From contig NZ_KB913037.1 of the NCBI RefSeq assembly GCF_000384295.1, positions 9,809,508 through 9,873,507 on the forward strand: DNA of 64,000 nucleotides, given 5' to 3'. Position 1 is the stretch's first letter; each line of letters begins with the position of its first letter. Made by a program: the position numbers and the translations under genes. Shown here piece after piece: positions 15,911-24,723 of this stretch. A model generated the notes under the pieces. The model was not told where the DNA came from. It saw only the letters and a list, made by a program, of their open reading frames with translations, and did no database searches. Origin of the DNA: Amycolatopsis balhimycina FH 1894 (GTDB lineage: Bacteria; Actinomycetota; Actinomycetes; Mycobacteriales; Pseudonocardiaceae).

Positions 15911-17448
15911 GCGGTTCCGTTCGTGAAGGTTTCGGCGGCGAGGGCGCGCAGTTCGACGCGGCGGATCTTGCCGGTGGCGTTGCGCGGCAAGGCGTCGGTG
16001 AACCACACGTGTTTCGGCACCTTGTAGCGTGCGAGGTGCTGTTCGAGGTGGGCGCGGAACGCCGTCTCGTCCAGTTCGGCACCGGGCCGGACGACGACGA
16101 AGGCAGCGCCGACCTCGCCCCAGCGGTCGTCGGGCACGCCGACCACGGCGCAGGCGTCGACCTCGTCGAGCCGCACGGCGACCGCTTCCACCTCGGCAGG
16201 ATAGACGTTCTCGCCGCCGGAAATGATCATGTCCTTGACCCGGTCGACGACGTGGGCCCAGCCGTCGTCGTCGACCCGGACGACGTCGCCGGTGCGGAAC
16301 CAGTCGCCGGAGACGAAGCTCGCCTTCGATTCGTCGGGCCGGTTCCAGTAGCCGCCGAAGACGTGCGGGCCACGCACGAGCAGCTCGGCGGGGGTGCCGC
16401 CGAGCGGTTCGGGGGTGAGGTCCGGGCCGACGGCCGCCACGTCGGTGAAGAAGTGCGGCACCCCGGCGGCGACCGGGTGGTCGAGCGTGCCTTCGTGGGT
16501 GGCCATCGAGACCCCCGGGGAGGCCTCGGTCATGCCGTAGCCCTGGAGAAGCTTCACGCCGCGGTCGAGCCACGCGCGCGCGACGCGCTCGGCCACCGGC
16601 GACCCGCCGTAGAGCACGCAGGTCAGCGAGCTCAGGTCGGTGCGGTCCCAGTCCTCGTGGCGGCACATCATCTCGAGCATGGTGGGGACCGCGGAGAAGC
16701 TCGTGATCCCGGCTTCGCCGATCCGGGCGAGGATGGTGCCCGGGTCGAACTTCGCCACCGGCTCGACGCTGCCGCCCTTGAACAGCGTCGGCAGCGTGAT
16801 CTGGCCGAGCCCGACGCAGTGGAACAGCGGCGCGATGCACAGCGCCTTGTCGGTGCCCAGGACGTCCAGGTGCGCCAGCTGGTTGACGGTGTTCCAGGTG
16901 AGGTTGCCGTGGGTGAGGACCGCCGCCTTCGGCCGTCCGGTGGTGCCGGAGGTGTAGAGCAGCAGGCACGGGTCTTCCAGCTGGATCGCGACGTCCGGCG
17001 CCGGCCCGGCCTCGGCTGCCTCCGCCTCGAAGTCCAGTTCGCCCTCGGCCGGGTCCGTAGCGATGACGACGCCGTCCGGCAGCGACCCGGCCTCCGCCAC
17101 CAGGTCACCGGTGTCCGCGCTGTGCACCAGGGCCGTGGCCCCGCTGTCGTCGAGCATGTACCGGATCTCGGTGGGCGAGAGCCGGTAGTTGAGCGGGACG
17201 AAGATCGCGCCGCAGCGCGCGGTGGCGAAGAGCGTCTCGAACACGGTGATGTCGTTGACGCCGAGATAGGCCACGCGGTCGCCCGGGCGCACGCCGAGCC
17301 GGGTCAGCGCGCCGGCGAGGCGGGCGACCCGGTCGGCGAGCCCGGCGTAGGTCAGCGTCCGGTCCGCCTGCACGAGCGCGGTGCGGGCCGGGTTGATCCG
17401 CGCCCGGCGGGCGGGCCAGCTGCCGAGGCCGAAATCGGGGAGGTTCAC
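15907..17448 (-). CDS. Fatty-acid/aryl acyl-CoA ligase (AMP-binding)
   Basis: 513 residues from a GTG at 17448, with GAGAGG upstream. It carries the ANL signatures CLLLYTSGTTGRPKAAVLTHGN (P-loop), LLQGYGMTEAS, the hinge region and DMIISGGENVYPAEVE, and the C-terminal catalytic Lys in PRNATGKIRRVEL. This resembles medium/long-chain acyl-CoA ligases. Given the alcohol and aldehyde dehydrogenases just upstream, it probably activates the acid they produce. It lies 11 nt downstream of the alcohol dehydrogenase stop. Confidence 0.88.
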   Translation of the reverse strand: MNLPDFGLGSWPARRARINPARTALVQADRTLTYAGLADRVARLAGALTRLGVRPGDRVAYLGVNDITVFETLFATARCGAIFVPLNYRLSPTEIRYMLDDSGATALVHSADTGDLVAEAGSLPDGVVIATDPAEGELDFEAEAAEAGPAPDVAIQLEDPCLLLYTSGTTGRPKAAVLTHGNLTWNTVNQLAHLDVLGTDKALCIAPLFHCVGLGQITLPTLFKGGSVEPVAKFDPGTILARIGEAGITSFSAVPTMLEMMCRHEDWDRTDLSSLTCVLYGGSPVAERVARAWLDRGVKLLQGYGMTEASPGVSMATHEGTLDHPVAAGVPHFFTDVAAVGPDLTPEPLGGTPAELLVRGPHVFGGYWNRPDESKASFVSGDWFRTGDVVRVDDDGWAHVVDRVKDMIISGGENVYPAEVEAVAVRLDEVDACAVVGVPDDRWGEVGAAFVVVRPGAELDETAFRAHLEQHLARYKVPKHVWFTDALPRNATGKIRRVELRALAAETFTNGTA

Positions 17449-17459
17449 TGCTGCCTCTC

Positions 17460-18563
17460 TCACAAGCGAAGCACCGGTTTGATCGTCTTGCCGGAAAGCA
17501 TGTCGTCGACTGCCTCTTGAATCTGCCCGAACTCGTAGTGGGTGACCAGCTTTTCGACCGGGAACCGCCCCGCGGCGACGAGTCCGGCCAGCGTCGGCAC
17601 CAGGGCCTGCGTCTCGGCGTCGCCCATCGTGAGGCCGACGACGTGCCGGCCGGGCAGCAGGAAGTTGACGTCCACCGGCACCTCGGTGCCGAACGCGGGC
17701 GCGCCGACGACGACCGCGGTGCCGCGCGCGGCGAGCGTGCCGATCGCCGTCCGCAGGACATCGGCGTTGCCGGTGGTCTCCACGACGCCGTCGACGCCGC
17801 GGCCGCCGGTCAGCTTGCCGACGGTCTCGGCCAGGTCCTCGCCGGAAGTGTCGATCGTGTCGGTGGCGCCGAGCTCCCGGGCCAGTTCGAGCCGGTGGGG
17901 CACGCGGTCGACGGCGATGATCCGGGCCGACGGCGTCAGGCGGGCGGCCATGACCGCGGACAGGCCGACCGCGCCGGCGCCGGTGACCAGCAGCGTGGCG
18001 CCCGGCCGCGGGGCCAGGACGTTCCACACCGCGCCGGCGCCGGTCATGATGCCGCAGCCGAGCGGCGCCAGCAGGTCCAGCGGCGCGTCGGCGGGGAGCT
18101 TGACGACGCTGCGTTCGTCGGCGACGGCGTGCCCGGCGAAGCTGGACTGGCCGAAGAAGTGCCCGCCGAGCGGGGTGCCGTCGCGGGAGATCGGGGACGT
18201 GCCGTCCGGGCGCCGCCCGCCGAGCAGGTTGGCCGGCAGCCAGGTTTCGCAGTAGGCGGGGTGGCCGTCCAGGCAGTTCGCGCAGCCGCCGCAGGAGGTG
18301 TAGCTGAGCAGGACCCCGTCGCCGGGCGCGACGCGCGTGACCGCGGCGCCGGTCTCCTCGACGATCCCGGCGCCTTCGTGGCCGAGCACGCCGGGTAGCG
18401 GGAAGGGCAGGGCGCCGGCGGCGACGCCGAGGTCGGTGTGGCAGACGCCGGTGGCGACGATCCGGACGCGGACCTCGTTGTCACGCAGCTCGTCGAGCGC
18501 GACTTCGCCGAGGGTGAAGCCGGCGCCGGCGCACTCCACGACGGCCGCGGTGGTGGTGGTCAT
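17460..18563 (-). CDS. Zinc-dependent alcohol dehydrogenase (MDR family)
   Basis: 367 residues. Catalytic zinc ligands are Cys41-His42 (GVCHTD), His62-Glu63 (GHEGAG) and a Cys in LGCGIMTG. Structural zinc cysteines are 91, 94, 97 and 105. The Rossmann motif is LVTGAGAVGLSAVMAA. This is close to the NAD-dependent aryl/allylic alcohol dehydrogenase group (class III-like, XylB-like). It probably performs the first oxidation of the operon's substrate to an aldehyde, followed by the adjacent ALDH. Confidence 0.9.
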   Translation of the reverse strand: MTTTTAAVVECAGAGFTLGEVALDELRDNEVRVRIVATGVCHTDLGVAAGALPFPLPGVLGHEGAGIVEETGAAVTRVAPGDGVLLSYTSCGGCANCLDGHPAYCETWLPANLLGGRRPDGTSPISRDGTPLGGHFFGQSSFAGHAVADERSVVKLPADAPLDLLAPLGCGIMTGAGAVWNVLAPRPGATLLVTGAGAVGLSAVMAARLTPSARIIAVDRVPHRLELARELGATDTIDTSGEDLAETVGKLTGGRGVDGVVETTGNADVLRTAIGTLAARGTAVVVGAPAFGTEVPVDVNFLLPGRHVVGLTMGDAETQALVPTLAGLVAAGRFPVEKLVTHYEFGQIQEAVDDMLSGKTIKPVLRL

Positions 18564-18579
18564 GGGGATGCTCCTGGGC

Positions 18580-20052
18580 TCAGGCGAGGGAGATGACGAT
18601 GGACTTGGTCCTGGTGTAGGCGTCGAGGGATTCGGGGCCGTATTCGCGGCCGAAACCGGAGTCCTTCACGCCGCCGAAGGGGATCGCGGGGTCGAGCATC
18701 GCCCAGTCGTTGACCCAGACGATCCCGGCCTGCAGCCGCGCGGCGACGCGGTGGGCGCGGGCGAGGTTCGTGGTCTGCAGCCCGGCCGCGAGGCCGTAGG
18801 GCGTGCCGTTGGCCAGGGCGATCGCTTCGTCTTCGGTGGTGAAGCGCTGGACCGTCAGCACCGGACCGAAGATCTCCTCCTGGATCACGCGGGAGTCCTC
18901 CGGCAGGTCCGCGATCACCGTCGGCTGGAAGAAGAACCCGCCCTCGATGTCACCCCGGCCGCCGCCGGCGACGATCCGGCCGCCGTCGGCGAGCGCCTGT
19001 TCGACGTACTGCTCCACCTTCGCCCGGTGCCGCTCGCCCGCCATCGGCCCGACCACCGTCGCCGGGTCGAACGGGTCGCCGACCGGCACGTGCGGCACGG
19101 CTTCGGCGAGCGCGCCCAGGACCGTGTCGTACAGCGCGTCGGCGACCAGCAGCCGGGGCCCGCCCATGCAGAACTGGCCGGTGTTGAAGACGAACGCCTT
19201 GATCACCGCGGCGATCGCCTGCTCGACGTCGGCGTCCTCGAACACGATGTGCGCCGCGTTGCCGCCCAGTTCCAGGGTGACCGGCTTGAGGTGCTCCCCG
19301 GCCACGGTCGCCGCGTGCCGCCCCACCGCGGTCGAGCCGGTGAACGCGATCTTGTCGACCCCGGGGTGGCTCAGCAGGGTGTCGCCGATCTCCGAGCCGA
19401 ACCCGGTGACCACGTTCAGCGCACCGTCGGGCACGCCGGCCTCGGCGAGGAGTCCGGCCATCAGCAGCGCGCTGAGGGAGGTGTCCTCGGCCGGTTTGTG
19501 CACCACGGTGTTCCCGGCCGCGAGCGCGGGCGCGATCTTCGAGGTGGACAGGATCAGCGGGAAGTTGAACGGCGTGATCGCGGCGACCACCCCGAGCGGT
19601 TCGCGGCGGGTGTAGGCGTGCGAGGGGATCGGGATCTGCCGCGTCGCGCCGTCCACGCCCTGCGCCAGGGCCGAGTAGTACTCGTACTGTTCGGCGACGG
19701 TCTCGACGTCGACCGCCCGGCACAGCGAGATCGGCTTGCCGACGTCGGCGCTCTCGACCGCGGCGATCTCGTCCGCGCGCTCGCGCACGAGGTCCGCGAC
19801 CCGGTGCAGCACCCGCGCCCGCTCCCGGCCCGGCGTCGCGGCCCAGCCGTCGAACGCCTGCCGGGCCGCCGCCACCGCGGCGTCCACGTCGGCGGCCGAC
19901 GCGCGGGCGAGCGAGGTGAGGGTCTTCCCGGTGGCCGGGTCCACGGCGTCGAAGCGGTCCGCGGCCTCCGTCCAGCGGCCGCCGATGAACAGCCGGCCCG
20001 GTTCGACGTCCGGGCGTGGCCGGGTGCCCGGCCGCTCCTCTACTGCGGTCAT
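18580..20052 (-). CDS. NAD(P)-dependent aldehyde dehydrogenase
   Basis: 490 residues, typical ALDH length. It contains the catalytic Glu in LELGGN, the nucleophile in FNTGQFCMGG, the TGSTAVG cofactor motif and the C-terminal PFGGVKDSGFGRE. It is the first gene of the operon; a 21-nt imperfect palindrome lies 34 nt upstream of its start. It converts the aldehyde produced by the neighbouring alcohol dehydrogenase to a carboxylic acid. ALDH subclasses cannot be assigned by eye. Confidence 0.9.
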   Translation of the reverse strand: MTAVEERPGTRPRPDVEPGRLFIGGRWTEAADRFDAVDPATGKTLTSLARASAADVDAAVAAARQAFDGWAATPGRERARVLHRVADLVRERADEIAAVESADVGKPISLCRAVDVETVAEQYEYYSALAQGVDGATRQIPIPSHAYTRREPLGVVAAITPFNFPLILSTSKIAPALAAGNTVVHKPAEDTSLSALLMAGLLAEAGVPDGALNVVTGFGSEIGDTLLSHPGVDKIAFTGSTAVGRHAATVAGEHLKPVTLELGGNAAHIVFEDADVEQAIAAVIKAFVFNTGQFCMGGPRLLVADALYDTVLGALAEAVPHVPVGDPFDPATVVGPMAGERHRAKVEQYVEQALADGGRIVAGGGRGDIEGGFFFQPTVIADLPEDSRVIQEEIFGPVLTVQRFTTEDEAIALANGTPYGLAAGLQTTNLARAHRVAARLQAGIVWVNDWAMLDPAIPFGGVKDSGFGREYGPESLDAYTRTKSIVISLA

Positions 20053-20085
20053 TCGTCCGACTCCTCACTGAGCTGGTCGAGAGTG

Positions 20086-20106
20086 TATATCAGGAACCCT
20101 GAGATA
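20086..20106. promoter_or_regulatory. Candidate operator for the catabolic operon
   Basis: TATATCAGGAACCCTGAGATA contains TCAGG-AAC-CCTGA with flanking TAT/ATA and one mismatch per side. It lies upstream of the ALDH start, where it could control the seven-gene operon. No regulator gene is adjacent. The remaining 20107-20333 region shows nothing I can name. Confidence 0.5.
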
Positions 20107-20333
20107 AGCCAGGATGCTTGGGGGACCCGGACCTGTCAAGGGGACGCCGGTTTGGCCGAGTGTTAACCAACTCCACTGTGGACAGACGAGTTTTTCACCG
20201 GGAGAACGGATTCCTCACCCTCGGCGCCGGACACGCGTAACGGTCTCGAGCGGAAGGCCGACTCCGGCGTGCCCTGGAAAAGGCCACGTCCTTTCCTCGC
20301 GGCCTGCCGGGCGTGTCGGAAAAGAGGTCGCCC

Positions 20334-21935
20334 GTGAACGCGAAGATCTTCCCGCGGTTCGCCCGCCGCTCGCTGCCGCCCGGCGCCGCGGTGTTCGCCC
20401 TGCTGGCCGGCGCCGGGGTCGCCGTCGCCACCACCTTCTCCGCCGGGGTTCCGGTCCGGGTGCCCGACCACCCGCTGGGCGGCGGGGCGGTGTGTGCCGC
20501 GCTCGTCGCCCGGCAGCAGGCGCTGGGCAGCGTCAACTACCCCGCCTCGGAGGTCGAGCCGTACGTCGCCGCCGACCCGGCGGACCCGAACCACCTCGTC
20601 GGCTCGGCGCAGCAGGACCGCTGGAACGACGGCGGGTCCAACGGCCTGACCAACGTCGTCTCCCGTGACGGCGGGGCGACCTGGGCCCCGGCCGCCGCGC
20701 AGCCGGCGTTCAGCATCTGCGCGGGCGCGACGCCCGGCTCGCCCGGCTACTTCCAGCGCAGCACCGACCCGTGGGTCAGCTTCTCCGCCGACGGCCGGGT
20801 CGTCTACTCGATCGCGGACTCGTTCAACGCCGACGGCCCGGCGTTCGGCGGGGCCAGCGCGATCCTGATCAGCCGCTCGCTCGACGGCGGCGACCACTGG
20901 GAAACCCCCGTCACCGCGCGGCTGGACACCTCGACGCAGGTGCTCAACGACAAGGAGTCGGTGACCGCCGACCCGCTGCTCGCCGACCGGGCCTACGCGG
21001 TGTGGGACCAGCTGGTCTCGCCGCAGAGCCACGCCAACCCCAGCGCGTACAACCACGCGTTCACCTACCGCGGCCCGAGCTACTTCTCCCGCACCACCGA
21101 CCGGGGGCTGACCTGGAGCACCGGCCGGATCGTCTTCGATCCCGGGCAGAACGACCAGACGATCGGCAACCAGATCGTCGTGCCTGCGACGGGTCCGGGG
21201 CGCGGGGTGCTGATCGACGGCTTCGACCTGATCACCAACAAGGGCGGGGCGTGCCTGTACACCCACGGCGGGCAGCACTGCCGCGGCTCGTCGACGTCGA
21301 CCGCGGCGGTGATCCGGTCCACCGACGGCGGGACCACGTGGTCCGGCGCCATCGGCATCGACACCCAGCAGGTGGCGTCGGTGACGATCGCCGGGCACCC
21401 GGTCCGCTCCAGCGACGAACTGCCCGAGTTCGCCGTCAACCCGGTCAACGGCTTCGTGTACGCGGTCTGGCAGGACAGCCGGTTCAGCTCCGCCGGCACG
21501 TCCAAGATCGCCTTCGCCCAGTCCGCCGACGGCGGGCTGACGTGGGGTCCGACCATCCGCGTCGACCAGTCGCCGGGCGACGCGCCCGCGTTCGTGCCGC
21601 AGATCCACGCCGCCTCCGACGGCACGATCGGCCTGACGTACTACGACCTGCAGAACGCGACCCCGGCGCAGCCCGGGCTCACCGACGCGTTCATCGCCCA
21701 CTGTCACGCCGCCACGAGCGACTGCGGCAACCCGGCGAACTGGGCCGTCAACGGGCAGGCCCGGCTCACCACCACGTCGTTCGACTACACCACCGCGCCG
21801 GACGCCGGCGGCTACTTCCTCGGCGACTACAGCGGTCTCGCCGGAACGGGACCGACGCTGAACGCCTGCTTCGGCATGGCACTGCCGGTGGCCACCAGTG
21901 GCGTGTCGGACATCTTCGCCAACCACGCCGGTTGA
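20334..21935 (+). CDS. Secreted Asp-box (BNR) beta-propeller protein, sialidase-like
   Basis: 533 residues from the GTG at 20334 (GAGG upstream; a GTG at 20313 is an alternative). A hydrophobic segment (AAVFALLAGAGVAVATTF) after a basic N-terminus is a signal peptide or anchor. At least five Asp-box motifs (S-x-D-G-G-x-T-W type: SRDGGATW, SLDGGDHW, TTDRGLTW, STDGGTTW, SADGGLTW) mark a six-bladed propeller. Sialidases and many non-sialidase exoproteins share this fold; the sialidase Arg triad is not evident to me, so enzymatic activity is not claimed. Confidence 0.8.
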   Translation: MNAKIFPRFARRSLPPGAAVFALLAGAGVAVATTFSAGVPVRVPDHPLGGGAVCAALVARQQALGSVNYPASEVEPYVAADPADPNHLVGSAQQDRWNDGGSNGLTNVVSRDGGATWAPAAAQPAFSICAGATPGSPGYFQRSTDPWVSFSADGRVVYSIADSFNADGPAFGGASAILISRSLDGGDHWETPVTARLDTSTQVLNDKESVTADPLLADRAYAVWDQLVSPQSHANPSAYNHAFTYRGPSYFSRTTDRGLTWSTGRIVFDPGQNDQTIGNQIVVPATGPGRGVLIDGFDLITNKGGACLYTHGGQHCRGSSTSTAAVIRSTDGGTTWSGAIGIDTQQVASVTIAGHPVRSSDELPEFAVNPVNGFVYAVWQDSRFSSAGTSKIAFAQSADGGLTWGPTIRVDQSPGDAPAFVPQIHAASDGTIGLTYYDLQNATPAQPGLTDAFIAHCHAATSDCGNPANWAVNGQARLTTTSFDYTTAPDAGGYFLGDYSGLAGTGPTLNACFGMALPVATSGVSDIFANHAG

Positions 21936-22227
21936 CGCGGGAACCGGGGAACGGTGGCCGGGCGCGGGGCCCGGTCACCGTTCCCGGCCGCGGAAAGCGG
22001 AGATCACTCACCCGGAGGGGTGGTTCGGGATCGCCGTGTGCGCGTCGCGTGCGGGTGTGCCGGGTTCGGCCGTTGGCGGGGTTGCGCCGTTCGGATCAAG
22101 GGCTACGCTGCGAAGTGCGGTTGTGCAGCGACAGCCGCCTCCTCCGACTTTGACTTTGCCAGCGCTCGGGCGGGCCGGTAGAGCGAGGCCCGTTCGGCAC
22201 GTCATCTGCGAATGAAGGCGTGTGAAG

Positions 22228-22653
22228 ATGTTAGTCGTCCAGCCCCCAGCGACGGCGATCCCGGTGGTGCCGTCGGCGCGCGAACAGCGCCGTGTCTTCG
22301 ACATCCAGGTGATCCGCCCGTACTTCGGCGCGGTCATGGTCCGGATCCACGGCGCCCTCGACGCGGACAGCGCTCCCCAGCTCCGCTCGGCGGTGAGCAC
22401 GTGGGCGCACCGCCGGTTCCCGGTCCTGGTGCTCGACCTGTCCGAGGTCGACTTCCTCGACACCGCCGGGCTCGCCGCCCTCGGCGGCATCCAGGCCCGG
22501 ACGCTCAAGGAGCACACCACCCTCCGGATCATCACCGGTGACAACCGCGTGGTGCGCCGGGCTTTGGCGGACAGCGGGCTCGACCACGCGCTCAACGTCA
22601 GCCGCCTGCCGTCGGGCTGGGAGCGCGCGACGGAGTTCTCCGGCCAGAGCTGA
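22228..22653 (+). CDS. STAS-domain anti-sigma factor antagonist
   Basis: 141 residues from the ATG at 22228 (a GTG at 22222 is in frame). The STAS fold is clear: MVRIHGALDADSAPQL, then VLDLSEVDFLDTAGLAAL with the phosphorylatable Thr/Ser position (DTAG), as in RsbV/SpoIIAA. An N-terminal ~25-residue extension precedes the domain. The second codon is TTA, a rare codon in high-GC actinobacteria and a possible bldA-type translational control point. It lies alone between a propeller gene and an epimerase. The cognate anti-sigma kinase may be at 9.4 or 27.4 kb. Confidence 0.85.
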   Translation: MLVVQPPATAIPVVPSAREQRRVFDIQVIRPYFGAVMVRIHGALDADSAPQLRSAVSTWAHRRFPVLVLDLSEVDFLDTAGLAALGGIQARTLKEHTTLRIITGDNRVVRRALADSGLDHALNVSRLPSGWERATEFSGQS

Positions 22654-22667
22654 CGGCCGGGTTCTCC

Positions 22668-23597
22668 TCACCGGGGTGCGGCGGGTTCGCGCACGCCTCC
22701 GATCGTCTCCCGCAGCGCTTCGTCGGTCGGTGTCGGCTCGATGCCGAACGCGGCCGTCGCGGCCGAGGAGTCGAGGACGAACGGGTGCCGTAGCTGGTAC
22801 TGCATCTCGGCCATCTCCCGCGCCGCCGGGTTGAAGAGCCCGGCGAGGCGGAGCGCCAAGGCCGGCATCGTGGTGACGCGGGCCGCCGGTGCGCCCGCCA
22901 GTTCCGCGGCGCGCCCGGCGAGCCGGCGCAGCGACATCGCCGGTGCGGTCGGCACGTGCCACGGCCGGCCCCAGGCCCGCTCGTCCGCCGCGACCGCCAC
23001 CAGGGTGCGGGCGACGTCGCCGGTGTGCGTCCAGCTGTGCGGGGCGTCGAGGTCGGCCGGTGCCGACGCGCGCCGGCCGGCCAGCACCTTCGGCAGGACC
23101 AGGGCGGTGAACGCCGAAAGCGTGCCCGCGCCGAGGTAATCGGACCCGCGCACCTCGGCCGTGCGGATCCGGCCGGCTTCGTGCGCGGCCAGCGCGTCCG
23201 TCCACAGCTTGGCCCGCACCTCGCCCTTCACGGAGTTGGGCCGCATCGGCAGCTGCTCGGTCATCGGCCCCTCGACGGCGCCGTAGGCGTAGAGGTTGCC
23301 GGTCGTCACGAGCACGGCACCGCTGGTCTCCGCGGCCCGCAGGAGCGCCGCGCCGAGCGGCGGCCAGCCGGTGGTCCAGCGGTGGTAGGCGGGGCCGGCG
23401 CAGCTGTACAGCGCGACCGCTCCTTCGGTGTGCCGGGAAAGATCACGGGTGGCGTCCGCGGCCACCAGTTCGACGCCGTCGACCTCCGGGCCACCGCCGC
23501 GCCGGCTGAGCAGCCGGACCTCTTCGCCTCGGGCGGAGAGCAGGCGAGCGGTGGCGGCGCCGACCGGGCCGGCACCGACGATGACGTGCAGAGCCAT
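22668..23597 (-). CDS. NAD-dependent epimerase/dehydratase (extended SDR) family protein
   Basis: 309 residues. The N-terminal motif is VIVGAGPVGAATARLL, i.e. GxGxxG, rather than the usual GxxGxxG of extended SDRs. TTGNLYAYG and a SDYLGAGT segment follow, and the protein ends with the usual substrate domain. Such atypical extended SDRs are annotated as NAD-dependent epimerases of unknown substrate. The start is the ATG at 23597. It is divergent from a TetR gene that shares palindromic operators, so it is probably induced by that regulator's ligand. Confidence 0.8.
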   Translation of the reverse strand: MALHVIVGAGPVGAATARLLSARGEEVRLLSRRGGGPEVDGVELVAADATRDLSRHTEGAVALYSCAGPAYHRWTTGWPPLGAALLRAAETSGAVLVTTGNLYAYGAVEGPMTEQLPMRPNSVKGEVRAKLWTDALAAHEAGRIRTAEVRGSDYLGAGTLSAFTALVLPKVLAGRRASAPADLDAPHSWTHTGDVARTLVAVAADERAWGRPWHVPTAPAMSLRRLAGRAAELAGAPAARVTTMPALALRLAGLFNPAAREMAEMQYQLRHPFVLDSSAATAAFGIEPTPTDEALRETIGGVREPAAPR

Positions 23598-23614
23598 GAG
23601 AAACCCCCAGGGGA

Positions 23615-23702
23615 GAGAACACTGTTCTCGGACAAGAACACCGTACTGCCGTGGTCGCGACGCCGTCAAGAACACTGTTCTCGTCGAGTTCGGGTGTTCT
23701 CG
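23615..23702. promoter_or_regulatory. TetR operator cluster (two palindromes and half-sites)
   Basis: GAGAACACTGTTCTC at 23615-23629 is a perfect palindrome (GAGAACA-C-TGTTCTC). AAGAACACTGTTCTC at 23668-23682 is a near-identical second copy. Half-sites AAGAACAC (about 23634) and GTGTTCTC (about 23694) flank them. All lie between the divergent epimerase and TetR genes. Confidence 0.85.
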
Positions 23703-23721
23703 CGTGTGCGACACTGGGGTC

Positions 23722-24390
23722 GTGTCCGCCTCGTCGCTGCGCGCCCGGGTCCGCTCGGAGATGCACCAGGAGATCAAGGAAGCCGCCCGGCGCCGGCTGG
23801 CCGCCGAAGGCGCGAACCTGTCCCTGCGTGCCGTGGCGAGGGACATGGGGATCGTCGCTTCGGCGCTGTACCGGTACTTCCCTAGCCGTGACGCCCTGCT
23901 GACCGCGCTGATCATCGACGCCTACGACGCGCTGGGCACGGCGGCGGCCGACGCCGAAGCCGCGGTTCCGCGTGACGATCCGCGCGGCCGGTGGCTCGCC
24001 GTCTGCCGCGCGGTGCGGTCGTGGGCGCTCGCGCACCCGGCCGAATACGGCCTGCTCTACGGAAATCCCGTGCCCGGGTACGCCGCTCCGCCGGAAACCG
24101 TGGCGCCGGCGTCGAAGGTGATCCTCGTGCTCGCCGCCGTCGTCCAGGACGCCCCGGGCGCACTTCCGCCGGTACCCGGGCCCGTGCGCGCCGATCTGCG
24201 CCGCCTGCTCGACGAGCAAAGCGCCACCCTGCCGGAGCAGCACCTGGACCGGGTCCTCTTCGCGTGGACGCACCTGTTCGGCCAGGTCAACTTCGAGGTC
24301 TTCCACCGCCTCGACGCCATGATCGAGGCACGCGCCGAATACTTCGAGCACCACATGAACCTGCTGGCCGACTTTGCCGGCCTGCCTTGA
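23722..24390 (+). CDS. TetR-family regulator with WHG-type C-terminal domain
   Basis: 222 residues. The N-terminal HTH contains LRAVARDMGIVASALYRYFPSRDALLTALI. The C-terminal domain includes YGLLYGNPVPGY and LFGQVNFEVFHRL, as in TetR_C/WHG regulators, and is closely similar in layout to the regulator at 60307. The GTG at 23722 follows a GACACT box by seven bases, consistent with a leaderless transcript. The palindromic sites just upstream are its likely operators, controlling itself and the epimerase. Confidence 0.85.
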   Translation: MSASSLRARVRSEMHQEIKEAARRRLAAEGANLSLRAVARDMGIVASALYRYFPSRDALLTALIIDAYDALGTAAADAEAAVPRDDPRGRWLAVCRAVRSWALAHPAEYGLLYGNPVPGYAAPPETVAPASKVILVLAAVVQDAPGALPPVPGPVRADLRRLLDEQSATLPEQHLDRVLFAWTHLFGQVNFEVFHRLDAMIEARAEYFEHHMNLLADFAGLP

Positions 24391-24396
24391 CGGCGG

Positions 24397-24723
24397 TCAG
24401 GATTCGATGATCGGCGCCAGCTCGGCGAACGGCCGGCGCAAGGTGACCTCGGCGCCCGAGAGGTCGACGTCCGCCCACTCGACGTAGCGGGTGTGCCGGT
24501 GGACCAGGCGGATGAGGGCCACGAGCGGTGTCGGGCCGCGCTGGTCGTGGCGCTGGTAGCCGAAGAGGCGCACCCGGGTCCGGCCGACGATCACCCCGCG
24601 CACGACGAGTTCGGGCAGCCCGTCGCTCCGCGGCGTCGCCTCGGCCCGGATCTCGCGGATGGCCCCGACGTCCCGGCCGGCCGCGTCGCGGACCCGGCGG
24701 CCGAGCAGCTCACCGGCTCGCAC
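24397..24723 (-). CDS. PRC-barrel domain protein (distal copy)
   Basis: 108 residues, GTG start. The N-terminal ~70 residues (GELLGRRVRDAAGRDVGAIREIRAE...) form a PRC-barrel-type beta fold. It overlaps the preceding PRC gene by 14 nt, making it the last gene of the lipoprotein/Nramp-like/PRC/PRC operon. PRC barrels are small adaptor modules in RNA processing and photosynthesis; in actinobacteria they accompany membrane proteins with unknown roles. Confidence 0.75.
   Translation of the reverse strand: MRAGELLGRRVRDAAGRDVGAIREIRAEATPRSDGLPELVVRGVIVGRTRVRLFGYQRHDQRGPTPLVALIRLVHRHTRYVEWADVDLSGAEVTLRRPFAELAPIIES

Noticed and set aside
16009..17520. Plus-strand ORF across the acyl-CoA ligase
   Set aside because: Antisense shadow of a gene with complete family signatures.
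20334..21935. Functional sialidase
   Set aside because: Asp-boxes define the propeller only; the catalytic Arg triad and Tyr/Glu pair are not visible to me.
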